Positions 33,861 to 41,560 of a stretch of DNA of 44,222 bases are shown here, piece after piece; position 1 is the first letter of the stretch; each line of letters opens with the position of its first letter. This DNA is from an uncultured Acetatifactor sp. Its GTDB lineage: Bacteria; Bacillota; Clostridia; Lachnospirales; Lachnospiraceae. The translations under genes were made by a program, and so were the position numbers. The notes beneath the pieces were generated by a model. It was not told the DNA's origin. It did no database searches and saw only the letters and a program-made list of their open reading frames with translations. Location of the stretch: the NCBI GenBank assembly GCA_947631715.1, contig CANRMK010000001.1, positions 1 to 44,222 of the forward strand. Reading direction: 5' to 3'.

Positions 33861-34478
33861 TTTGATATCCTCCCATGTGGCGGCTTTGAACAGGCTGGCC
33901 CATACATCCGTCTTATAGACGATGTCCTCCGGGGCCGCCAGGTGTCTCTGAGTTAAGTCTAACACAGTCAGACGGAATTTGTCACTATAAATATTGTGAT
34001 TTTTTATATTTATCATATAGTAGTTTGAAAGCAGCTCCGGATGATCCGGGAACAAGGTGAAATTCAGGATCCCGATCTGGACAGCCGGCTGTACTTTGGC
34101 ATAGTCATCGCCCCGGTTAAGCCTGCCGAAAGAGCGGGAAAGGTAGCACAGGGACCGTTCCGGCCAGTTGTCTGTGTTGAGCACCTGCATTTCAAGATTG
34201 ACCAGGGTGCGCTGATTGAGCAGCAGTTTGACATCCAGTATGTACTGCTTTTCGTTAACGGAAGTGCCGAACAGATAGGGATTCTGGATCTCGGTCTCCG
34301 TGATGGCAGCGGGATCCAGGTGCAGGAGGGCGCTTAAGAGGCTGTGGAGAGACCTGGTGTTGTATTCCATCAGGAGGTGAAAGAGACAGTCGTTCGTCAT
34401 TGGGATCGGCAGAGGCCCGTGGACATGCTCCAGAATGTCTGTGGGAACGGAAGGGAGAGATAGATGATCTTGTTCCAT
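33567..34478 (-). CDS. Rpn-family PD-(D/E)XK nuclease/putative transposase, copy 2
   Basis: A 303-residue protein with the same domain order as copy 1 (PLPIPMTND, ILDVKLLL, LEMQV). The two are nearly identical from about residue 10 to 250, at the DNA level as well. They differ in the C-terminal coiled coil, where copy 2 has runs of ATERDQ/TAERDQ and ends LLQLNGIDINN. Rapid change limited to this repeat region suggests gain and loss of 7-residue units. AAAGGAG precedes the start and a promoter like that of copy 1 lies upstream. It sits inside the phosphonate operon, between the decayed and intact decarboxylase copies, on the opposite strand. Confidence 0.85.
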   Translation of the reverse strand: MEQDHLSLPSVPTDILEHVHGPLPIPMTNDCLFHLLMEYNTRSLHSLLSALLHLDPAAITETEIQNPYLFGTSVNEKQYILDVKLLLNQRTLVNLEMQVLNTDNWPERSLCYLSRSFGRLNRGDDYAKVQPAVQIGILNFTLFPDHPELLSNYYMINIKNHNIYSDKFRLTVLDLTQRHLAAPEDIVYKTDVWASLFKAATWEDIKMLVKQNPELHDTATTICQLTMDERIRMECEDREEFLRREATTIKLKTIAEEERDQAVAKLNLVTAERDQLATERDQVTAERDKYLQLLQLNGIDINN

Positions 34479-34700
34479 AAAAAGATGCTCCTTTCAGGAT
34501 GTGAGAATGCGGCGGCAGGAAAATGTCAGGATGACATGAACAGCCGCGAAGTTAGGTAAAAAAATGTGGAACAGACTGCTGACCAGTACAATCAATCAAG
34601 AGATAGTGGCGAACCCGCCAGAATCCTCAAGGAAAGGTAAGAATGACTTGATCAAAGACTGACCTTATCTTACAGTATTCTAATAGGATTGTCAATCGTA
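33720..34700 (-). repeat. About 1-kb dispersed repeat (Rpn), second copy
   Basis: Direct-repeat partner of 28765-29750, same orientation. Similarity covers the coding region, ribosome site, the ~200-nt leader and the promoter. Confidence 0.75.
34668..34696 (-). promoter_or_regulatory. Promoter of Rpn copy 2
   Basis: On the - strand TTGACA (34696-34691) and TAAGAT (34673-34668), 17 bp apart, at the same distance from the Rpn start as in copy 1. Confidence 0.7.
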
Positions 34701-34719
34701 ATTATAAAATTGTTTGTGT

Positions 34720-34736
34720 CAATACAGCGTATTGAT
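34720..34736. promoter_or_regulatory. Dyad upstream of the intact decarboxylase gene
   Basis: TCAATAC-AGC-GTATTGA: 7-bp perfect arms around 3 nt, 22 nt before the decarboxylase start. Its size fits an operator for a small HTH dimer or a short mRNA hairpin. Whether either is true is unknown. No convincing + strand promoter is seen next to it. Confidence 0.4.
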
Positions 34737-34758
34737 TAAAGAGAAAGGATTTTAGAAC

Positions 34759-35883
34759 ATGAATGTTGAAAAATTTGCCCAAATAATCGGATCCGATTTT
34801 TACACCGGCGTGCCGGACAGCCAGCTCAGGCCGCTGTGCGACTATCTGATGGACACATACGGAACAGAAGCAAAGCATCATATCATAGCCGCCAATGAGG
34901 GAAACTGTGCAGCTTTGGCTGCCGGATACCATCTGGCGACGGGGAAAGTGCCCGTGGTCTACATGCAGAACAGCGGAGAGGGGAACATCATCAATCCTGC
35001 GGTATCGCTGCTCCATGAAAAGGTCTACGCGATTCCTGTGATATTTATCATCGGATGGAGGGGCGAGCCGGGAGTACATGATGAACCTCAGCATATATAC
35101 CAAGGGGAGATTACATTAAAGCTTTTGGAAGATATGGGAATTCGTTTCTTTGTGGTCGATCAGGAGACCACGGAGAGCGAGGCGGAAGCGGCAGCTGCAG
35201 TCTTCCGGGAGGATCTGAAAGCTGGAAAAGATGTGGCATTCGTGATCAAAAAAGGCGCACTGAAATATGAAAAGAAAGTCGGATATGCGAACAAATATCA
35301 TGTGACGCGGGAGGAGATTATTCGACATATTGTACAAGCCAGCGGAGAAGATCCTATTATCTCTACGACAGGCAAGGCAAGTAGAGAATTGTTTGAAATA
35401 AGAGAAGCTGACGAACAGGGTCATCAATATGATTTCCTGACAGTGGGATCCATGGGACATAGCTCTTCTATTGCACTGGGAATAGCACTGCATAAGCCTG
35501 ACAGGCAGATATGGTGCATTGACGGCGATGGAGCGGTATTGATGCATATGGGAGCCATGGCAGTCATCGGTGCCAGCGCTCCGGCCAATTTAATCCATAT
35601 TGTGATCAATAATGGCGCTCATGAGACAGTAGGGGGTATGCCTACAGTGGCTGAAAATATGGATCTTGCGGCGGTTGCAAAGGCTTGTGGTTATCCCCAT
35701 GCGGCCTGTGTGGAAACTTTGGAGGAGCTGGACCGTGAATTGATAGCAGCTAAGAAACGTGGCCAACTTAGCATGATTGAAGTGAAATGTTCCATTGGAG
35801 CGCGGGAAAATCTGGGGCGTCCGACTACGACCACTATAGAGAACAAGGCTGGATTCATGAAATATTTAAACAGTTTTCAGTAA
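34759..35883 (+). CDS. Phosphonopyruvate decarboxylase
   Basis: A thiamine-diphosphate enzyme converting phosphonopyruvate to phosphonoacetaldehyde, the step that pulls the unfavourable PEP mutase reaction forward. At 374 residues it has the normal length. The N-terminus (FYTGVPDSQLRPLC, HHIIAANEGNCAALAAGYHLATGK) carries the cofactor-activating Glu, and the C-terminal half has the ThDP motif GDGAVLMHMG...VINNGAHETVGG. The start follows AAAGGA. It is separated from the reductase by the HTH/Rpn insertion and a decayed copy of itself. The next gene follows after a short hairpin. Confidence 0.93.
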   Translation: MNVEKFAQIIGSDFYTGVPDSQLRPLCDYLMDTYGTEAKHHIIAANEGNCAALAAGYHLATGKVPVVYMQNSGEGNIINPAVSLLHEKVYAIPVIFIIGWRGEPGVHDEPQHIYQGEITLKLLEDMGIRFFVVDQETTESEAEAAAAVFREDLKAGKDVAFVIKKGALKYEKKVGYANKYHVTREEIIRHIVQASGEDPIISTTGKASRELFEIREADEQGHQYDFLTVGSMGHSSSIALGIALHKPDRQIWCIDGDGAVLMHMGAMAVIGASAPANLIHIVINNGAHETVGGMPTVAENMDLAAVAKACGYPHAACVETLEELDRELIAAKKRGQLSMIEVKCSIGARENLGRPTTTTIENKAGFMKYLNSFQ

Positions 35884-35890
35884 AACAATA

Positions 35891-35908
35891 TGCCGTCTGG
35901 AGACGGCA
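35891..35908 (+). repeat. Intercistronic hairpin after the decarboxylase gene
   Basis: TGCCGTC-TGGA-GACGGCA, a perfect 7-bp stem with 4-nt loop, placed between the decarboxylase stop and the ribosome site of the FAD-enzyme gene. It lacks a T-run, so it is not an intrinsic terminator. It could set mRNA stability or translation of the next gene. Confidence 0.6.
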
Positions 35909-35919
35909 GGGAGGCTGGA

Positions 35920-37053
35920 ATGGAAACATATGATAAGATTATTATAGGCGCCGGATTATATGGATTGTATTCGGCGTTGTTCTGTGCATCTTCGGGGGGG
36001 CAGAACGTCTTAGTGGTGGAATGCGATCCGTATCCCTTTGGCAGGGCTACATACTGTAATCAGGCAAGGGTACATCAAGGCTATCATTATCCAAGATCTA
36101 TCTCGACAGCGATCAAATCACAGAGCTATTTTCTGCGTTTTAACCGAGATTATAATTTTTGTATCAACAGGGAATTTCAGCAGGTTTATGCTACATCCAG
36201 TCAGTATTCGTGGACGGATCGCAGACAGTTTATGGATTTCTGCAATGCTGCCGGGATTCCTTTTGAGGAGCTCCATTCGGAGAACTATTTCAATCCGGGG
36301 ATGTGTGACGGCGCTTTTCTGACCAGAGAATATACCTATGATGCCATGCTCTTAAAGCGTTATTTTCTGAATGAGCTGGAAAAGTATTCTCAGGTCAAGA
36401 TCTTATACAAAGCTAATATCAAAGCGATAGAGAAACTGCAGGATTACTATGCTGTCTGCTTAGATGATGGAAAAGAATATAGGACAGGATTTCTTCTGAA
36501 TGCGTCTTACGCATCTACAAATCAGATTCTGGATCTGCTGGGATACGAAAAGATGAAGATCAAATATGAGCTGTGTGAGATTATCCTGTGCACTGCCAAT
36601 GAAAAATTGAACAATTTCGGATTCACGATCATGGACGGTCCGTTCTTTTCCATTATGCCATTCGGAAAGACGGGACTCCATTCTCTTACTTCCGTTACTT
36701 TTACACCTCATGCTACCAGTTATGAGGAAGTTCCCACATTTGAATGTCAACGACACAGCGCTGGATACTGTTCCTCGGCCAGATTGGGCAACTGCAATGG
36801 ATGTATCGCAAAACCGCATACGGCGTTTTCGTACATGGCGGGCCTGGCAAAGAAATATTTACGGGAGGAATATGGGTTCCAGTATGATTCCTCCTTATTC
36901 TCCATGAAGCCTATCCTCATGAGCTCGGAAGTGGACGATTCCAGACCTACGGTGATAAGAAGATATTCAAGGTCCCCTACATTTATCAGTGTATTATCTG
37001 GCAAGATAAATACGGTATATGATATGGATGAGGTGTTGAGCGATGATATATAA
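35920..37053 (+). CDS. FAD-dependent oxidoreductase (DAO-like)
   Basis: Residues 7-15 (IIIGAGLYG) are the GxGxxG dinucleotide loop and VVECDPYPFG is the following acidic strand. NQARVHQGYHYPRS is typical of a DAO-like group found in glycan loci. About 377 residues. The substrate is unknown; it might oxidise a sugar or the hydroxyethylphosphonate group, but this is only context. GGGAGG at 35909-35914 sets ATG 35920; an upstream ATG at 35890 would begin inside the hairpin. A G7 (35994-36000) encodes SSGGQN at residues 24-29, so slippage would remove nearly the whole enzyme. It overlaps the next gene by 11 nt. Confidence 0.8.
   Translation: METYDKIIIGAGLYGLYSALFCASSGGQNVLVVECDPYPFGRATYCNQARVHQGYHYPRSISTAIKSQSYFLRFNRDYNFCINREFQQVYATSSQYSWTDRRQFMDFCNAAGIPFEELHSENYFNPGMCDGAFLTREYTYDAMLLKRYFLNELEKYSQVKILYKANIKAIEKLQDYYAVCLDDGKEYRTGFLLNASYASTNQILDLLGYEKMKIKYELCEIILCTANEKLNNFGFTIMDGPFFSIMPFGKTGLHSLTSVTFTPHATSYEEVPTFECQRHSAGYCSSARLGNCNGCIAKPHTAFSYMAGLAKKYLREEYGFQYDSSLFSMKPILMSSEVDDSRPTVIRRYSRSPTFISVLSGKINTVYDMDEVLSDDI
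35994..36000 (+). repeat. In-frame G7 tract in the FAD-enzyme gene
   Basis: Seven G followed by CA, read as TCG GGG GGG CAG (SGGQ), between the FAD loop and the strand that follows it. Confidence 0.85.
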
Positions 37054-37975
37054 AGAAAAAAATTTTGTGTCCGCAGTGATATATGTACACAATGCGTCTT
37101 CACGGATACAGACATTTTTGGAAGCAATTGCAGATGTCCTGGAGGAAAATTTTGAGCACTCCGAGATCATCTGCGTCAATGATTATTCAACGGACGACAG
37201 CGTGAGGATCATCCGTGAGATCGGCGCAAAAACGTCCGTTGTCATTTCCGTATTGAACATGAGCTATTTTCATGGGGTGGAGATATCCATGACTGCCGGT
37301 GTAGATCTGGCTATCGGAGACTGGGTCTTTGAATTCGATAATACGACAGCTGATTATGACAAGCTGGAAATTATGCGTATTTACTGCAGGGCATTGGAAG
37401 GGTATGACATCGTCAGTGCTGCAGCGGACAGAAAACAGCGGTTCAGTTCCAAAGTGTTTTACCATACGTTTGGATTTTTTAGCGACATGCCGGGTGGAAT
37501 GAGAACGGAGAGCTTTCGTATCTTGAGCAGACGCGTTATCAACAGGATCACGGACATGAACCGGACCGTGTTTTATCGGAAGGCCGTATATGCAGGATGC
37601 GGGCTGAAGACAGACTTGATGCTCTACCGCCCCATAGGTCCGGGACAAGTGTCGGACAGGTCGGAAAAAAGGTATAGAACACGGCTTGCGATAGATACAC
37701 TGATCATATTTACTGATGTAGGGTATCGCTTTTCGCTTGTGATGACATTGACCATGATGCTGGCATCGGTCTTTGTGATCGTGTATACCGTGATTACATA
37801 TCTGAACAGAGAACCGGTGGAAGGCTGGACCACGACTATGCTTTTTCTTTCCGTGGCGTTTTTGGGGCTGTTTGGTATATTGACGATCATCGTCAAGTAC
37901 CTGCAGTTGATCTTACGCCTTGTTTTTCAGCGAAAAAAGTATAGCTTTGAGAGTATCGAAAAAATGTCTCAATAA
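37043..37975 (+). CDS. Family 2 glycosyltransferase with C-terminal membrane hairpin
   Basis: A 310-residue GT-A protein of the dolichol/polyprenyl-phosphate sugar synthase type. The GT domain (VSAVIYVHNASSRIQTFLEAI, IICVNDYSTDDSVRI, WVFEFDNTTADYD) is followed by two membrane spans (about 233-290). Such enzymes load a sugar onto a polyprenyl phosphate, which a GT-C transferase then uses on the outer face. The next gene is a GT-C-like protein, a natural partner. The central DxD is written FDNT here, with only one acidic residue clearly in place, so activity is not assured. Confidence 0.8.
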   Translation: MIYKEKNFVSAVIYVHNASSRIQTFLEAIADVLEENFEHSEIICVNDYSTDDSVRIIREIGAKTSVVISVLNMSYFHGVEISMTAGVDLAIGDWVFEFDNTTADYDKLEIMRIYCRALEGYDIVSAAADRKQRFSSKVFYHTFGFFSDMPGGMRTESFRILSRRVINRITDMNRTVFYRKAVYAGCGLKTDLMLYRPIGPGQVSDRSEKRYRTRLAIDTLIIFTDVGYRFSLVMTLTMMLASVFVIVYTVITYLNREPVEGWTTTMLFLSVAFLGLFGILTIIVKYLQLILRLVFQRKKYSFESIEKMSQ

Positions 37976-37994
37976 GACTGGGAGGATGATAAGA

Positions 37995-39815
37995 ATGGTT
38001 ATGATTTGTATGTTTTTTCCGGCAGTGATAATGTGTTTTGTCAGACATCGTCTATTTAAAAACGAGTATCGAACCTTGGCCGGTAATCTGAAGCATCTGG
38101 CGGTGGAGTATGCAGGAGGCAGTATCACGATCAATCTGCTGCTTTGGATCGGCATTCTCATAACGAATCATGAGAGGGGGAGCATTGTCAGAAAGCTGAC
38201 GGAATATAATGTTTTTGCCATTAAATATCTGCTGGCAGCGATCCTGCTTGCTGTAGCATTGCCTGTGGCAGAAAAGTATGTTAGGGAAAATGTTGTTTTT
38301 ACATTTGAAAAAGGAAAGAAAATACAGGTGAGGATTCCGGAGATTTCTGAACGGATGAAGAAGATGGCTGTGATCTGTTTTGCAATTGTAATGTTTGTGC
38401 TGCACTTTATCCGTATATTTGATAATAATTTTTGGGGAGATGAGGGAACAGCTGTCAGGGCGGCTCGAATGGCATGGGATGAAATGTTGAAGTATGTAGC
38501 AACATGTGGACATGCGCCGTTTTATTATGTATTGCTCTGGGTGTTTTACAGAATATTTGGTTATTCAGGTCCTCTGTGTCATCTTGTTTCGTTGCTTGCC
38601 TATGTATTTCTTTTGGCAGCAACGGTAACTGTTGTGCGTAAGTGGTTCGGGAACATAGCAGCTGCAATTTTTATCCTGCTGTCTTCTTGGCTGCCATATG
38701 CAGTGCGGTATAACGTTGAAGTAAGAATGTATTCCTGGTGCCAGATGTTTATCTTGCTGGCTTTTTTGACAGTATATCAAATATTCCGCAAAGCAAAAGG
38801 AGACCGCGTACCTTTTGGATACTATTTTAGTATGACGTTTTTCTCTCTGGGAGCATCTTACAGTCATTATTTTGCCATGGCAGCTATAGGAATTTTATAT
38901 TTTTCTTTGTTGATTTATATGATCAGGGGGAAAATGAAAGAAATTTGGAAAGTAATTCTGTCTGGCAGCATGGTAATCGCTGGATTGCTTCCGTGGGTTG
39001 TATTTTGTTACAGAACAAAGGGTGTGGTAATGACAAACTATGTGTTGGATAAAGTAGGATGGCGTGCATGTATTGAATTTATTTTTTCATCTAAGTACTC
39101 TATGCTGCTGTTCGTATTTTATTTTGTTACGCTTATATTGGCTATTAGCAGGGAAACAGGAATGCTTCGGATTGAAAAGCCGGACGGAGAGAAGACACGT
39201 GTTCGATTATGCACAGGAGTCGGTAATAATGCATCCTGGATGGATTCAATATGGATGATTACTGGCACTGTAGCTGTTCTGGGAACCATAGCGGCGGCTC
39301 AGATTCTATCGGATTTATTCTATCCGATTATTGTGCTGAGATATTTATACCCATGTTTGTGCATCATGTGGCTGCTCATGGGGGTCAATATTTCAAAATG
39401 CCGGTTGAAAAAATGGTATGCGGTCGCGTTGGCAGTTTTGATTTTGATATCCTGTTTTCCACAGTATGTCAAAACGGTACGAACAGAGAGAAAAGATGCA
39501 AAAAGGGTGGTCAATACTCTGGAAGCGTCTTCAGAGATAGATGAAAACAGCTGCATCATAACGGATGATAGTACTGTAAAATGGCAGTCCATATTGTATT
39601 ATCCTCAGGCATCGGTACAGTATATCACACCCTTGGATTTTTCGGAAATGGACATGGAACATGATAACTGGCTATTTTTGAAAGAACCTATAACAGATGA
39701 GATTACAGCACAACTGGAAGAGTCAAATTATGATGCGGAACTGATCGTGAAAAATGGTTATATCAACGCCGGTGGAGGTCTGTGGATCTATAGAATTTCG
39801 GAGGCGTCTCAATGA
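37995..39815 (+). CDS. GT-C/GT39-like integral membrane glycosyltransferase
   Basis: About 606 residues with roughly 12 membrane spans and an external C-terminal domain (about 500-600). The first external loop after about residue 130 carries NNFWGDEGTAVRAARM...HAPFYYVLLWVF, the ArnT/PMT-type acidic pair and HxPxYY element. Such enzymes transfer a sugar from a polyprenyl-phosphate to a glycan or protein outside the cell. GGGAGG 9-14 nt upstream selects ATG 37995; the frame is open upstream to a TTG at 37920 but that lies inside the preceding gene. The stop overlaps the next ATG. Confidence 0.8.
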   Translation: MVMICMFFPAVIMCFVRHRLFKNEYRTLAGNLKHLAVEYAGGSITINLLLWIGILITNHERGSIVRKLTEYNVFAIKYLLAAILLAVALPVAEKYVRENVVFTFEKGKKIQVRIPEISERMKKMAVICFAIVMFVLHFIRIFDNNFWGDEGTAVRAARMAWDEMLKYVATCGHAPFYYVLLWVFYRIFGYSGPLCHLVSLLAYVFLLAATVTVVRKWFGNIAAAIFILLSSWLPYAVRYNVEVRMYSWCQMFILLAFLTVYQIFRKAKGDRVPFGYYFSMTFFSLGASYSHYFAMAAIGILYFSLLIYMIRGKMKEIWKVILSGSMVIAGLLPWVVFCYRTKGVVMTNYVLDKVGWRACIEFIFSSKYSMLLFVFYFVTLILAISRETGMLRIEKPDGEKTRVRLCTGVGNNASWMDSIWMITGTVAVLGTIAAAQILSDLFYPIIVLRYLYPCLCIMWLLMGVNISKCRLKKWYAVALAVLILISCFPQYVKTVRTERKDAKRVVNTLEASSEIDENSCIITDDSTVKWQSILYYPQASVQYITPLDFSEMDMEHDNWLFLKEPITDEITAQLEESNYDAELIVKNGYINAGGGLWIYRISEASQ

Positions 39816-40741
39816 AAGCTTTGGTAGGCTGTACGGGATTTGTAGGGAGCAATCTATATGATACCTGTATCTTTGACAGGGCATATAATTCCCAGAATAT
39901 AAGTGAGGCATATGGAACATCGCCGGAACTGCTGGTCTATGCCGGCATTAGGGCGGAAAAATATCTGGCGAATCGTTTCCCGGAAAATGACATGGATCAG
40001 ATCCGGCAGGCGGAAGAAAATATAAGCAGGATCGCGCCGAAAAAGCTGGTGCTGATATCGACAATTGACGTATTTGCAGACCCTCGAAACGTGGATGAGA
40101 ACGCGACGGTCGAAGCGACGGATCTTCAGCCCTATGGCTGTAATAGATATTATTTGGAGCAATGGGTCAGAGAATATTTTCCGGATGCATTGATCGTCAG
40201 ACTGCCGGGATTGTTCGGAAAAGGGTTAAAGAAAAATTTTATTTATGATCTGATTCACGTTATACCGTCGATGTTGAAAGAAGCAAAGATGAAAGAATTG
40301 GAGCAGAAAGCTCCGGAACTGAAGCAATACTATGCCCTGCAGAACAACGGATTTTATAAAGTGAGAGCATTGTCCGCAGAAGAAGAATATATATGCAGAG
40401 AAAAGTTCAGGACGCTAGGTTTTAATGCCATGAATTTCACTGACAGCAGGAGCTTTTTTCAATTCTATGACCTTAGCAGACTGTGGAGTGACATAGAAAA
40501 GTCACTGAAAGCAGGAGTAACACTCTTACATACTGCAACAGAGCCGGTTTCTGCAGGAGAACTGTATCGGTATCTTACGGGGAAAGAGTTTGTGAACAGG
40601 TTGGATGGTGTCCCGGCGTATTATGATTACAGGACGATACATACTGATATATTGGGCGGGAGAAATGGCTACATCTGTGACAGGGCAATAGTTCTAGAAG
40701 AGATAAAAAGCTTTATATGCGAGAGCGGGAGGCTGGTGTGA
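39812..40741 (+). CDS. NAD-dependent epimerase/dehydratase-like SDR protein
   Basis: A 309-residue extended SDR-like protein with MKALVGCTGFVGSNLYD (NAD loop), LVLISTIDVFAD (the serine/threonine strand of the SDR triad) and PYGCNRYYLEQW. In the last, Tyr108 is followed by Arg112 where SDR enzymes normally have Lys (YxxxK). RLPGLFGKGLKKNFIYDL further on is typical of sugar-modifying members. The Lys-to-Arg change may mean altered chemistry or a non-enzymatic role. Likely substrate: a nucleotide sugar of this locus. It overlaps both neighbours by 4 nt. Confidence 0.75.
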   Translation: MKALVGCTGFVGSNLYDTCIFDRAYNSQNISEAYGTSPELLVYAGIRAEKYLANRFPENDMDQIRQAEENISRIAPKKLVLISTIDVFADPRNVDENATVEATDLQPYGCNRYYLEQWVREYFPDALIVRLPGLFGKGLKKNFIYDLIHVIPSMLKEAKMKELEQKAPELKQYYALQNNGFYKVRALSAEEEYICREKFRTLGFNAMNFTDSRSFFQFYDLSRLWSDIEKSLKAGVTLLHTATEPVSAGELYRYLTGKEFVNRLDGVPAYYDYRTIHTDILGGRNGYICDRAIVLEEIKSFICESGRLV

Positions 40742-41535
40742 AGATCTGTATTTCAAATATCGCATGGGATAAGACCTGGGATGACAGAGTTTACGGCGCA
40801 ATGAAAAAGAACGGATATTCCGGAGTAGAGATTGCCCCCACCAGAATATGGCCGGAAGAACCTTATGAGAAAAAGGAGTCTGCCAGGCAATGGAGTAAAG
40901 CATTAAAGGAAAACTGGGGATTCACGATTCCCTCCATGCAGTCAATATGGTATGGCAGACAAGAAAAATTATTTGGTCCAAATGATGACAGGAACTTTCT
41001 TTTGGAGCATACAAAAAAAGCGATTGATTTTGCAGTGGCGATTGGCAGCGGCAATCTTGTATTTGGCTGTCCGCATAACAGAAATCTGCCTGAGAATGCC
41101 GATCCGCAGATAGCGTTGGATTTTTTCAAGAAAATAGGAGATTATGCCGCCGAAAAGGGAACTGTGATTGGCATGGAGGCCAATCCTGTCATTTATGGCA
41201 CAAATTATGTGAACGATACGCCGTCAGCGATCCGCGTGGTCAACGAGGTCGATTCAAGGGGATTCCGGCTGAACTTGGATGTGGGCACAATGATCCAGAA
41301 TGAAGAGCCGATTTCCTGTTTAAAGGGAAATGTTCATTTGATCAGCCATGTACATATCAGTGAGCCTATGCTTCAGCCTATAGAGAACAGACATATTCAC
41401 CGGGAATTATTTTCACTCTTGATGAAAGAAAGGTATCAAGGCTATGTTTCGATAGAAATGCGAAAACAGGACGATTTTTCTGTTCTGCAAAATATATTGG
41501 AATATGTAAGGAATGTTTTTGATCCGGTAAAATAG
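40738..41535 (+). CDS. TIM-barrel sugar phosphate isomerase/epimerase-like protein
   Basis: A protein of about 265 residues of the xylose-isomerase/AP-endonuclease-2 barrel family: KICISNIAWDKTWDDRVYGAMKKNGYSGVEIAP, VFGCPHNRNLPENAD, GTVIGMEANPVIYGTNY, FRLNLDVGTM, LISHVHISEP and YVSIEMR. The metal-binding Glu, Asp, His and Glu positions all appear present. GGGAGG at 40727-40732 selects GTG 40738, overlapping the previous stop by 4 nt. Members isomerise or epimerise keto sugars and related polyols. Its pairing with the SDR gene suggests a two-step conversion of one sugar. Confidence 0.8.
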   Translation: MKICISNIAWDKTWDDRVYGAMKKNGYSGVEIAPTRIWPEEPYEKKESARQWSKALKENWGFTIPSMQSIWYGRQEKLFGPNDDRNFLLEHTKKAIDFAVAIGSGNLVFGCPHNRNLPENADPQIALDFFKKIGDYAAEKGTVIGMEANPVIYGTNYVNDTPSAIRVVNEVDSRGFRLNLDVGTMIQNEEPISCLKGNVHLISHVHISEPMLQPIENRHIHRELFSLLMKERYQGYVSIEMRKQDDFSVLQNILEYVRNVFDPVK

Positions 41536-41560
41536 CGTGAGGAGGTATACAGGGAACGAA

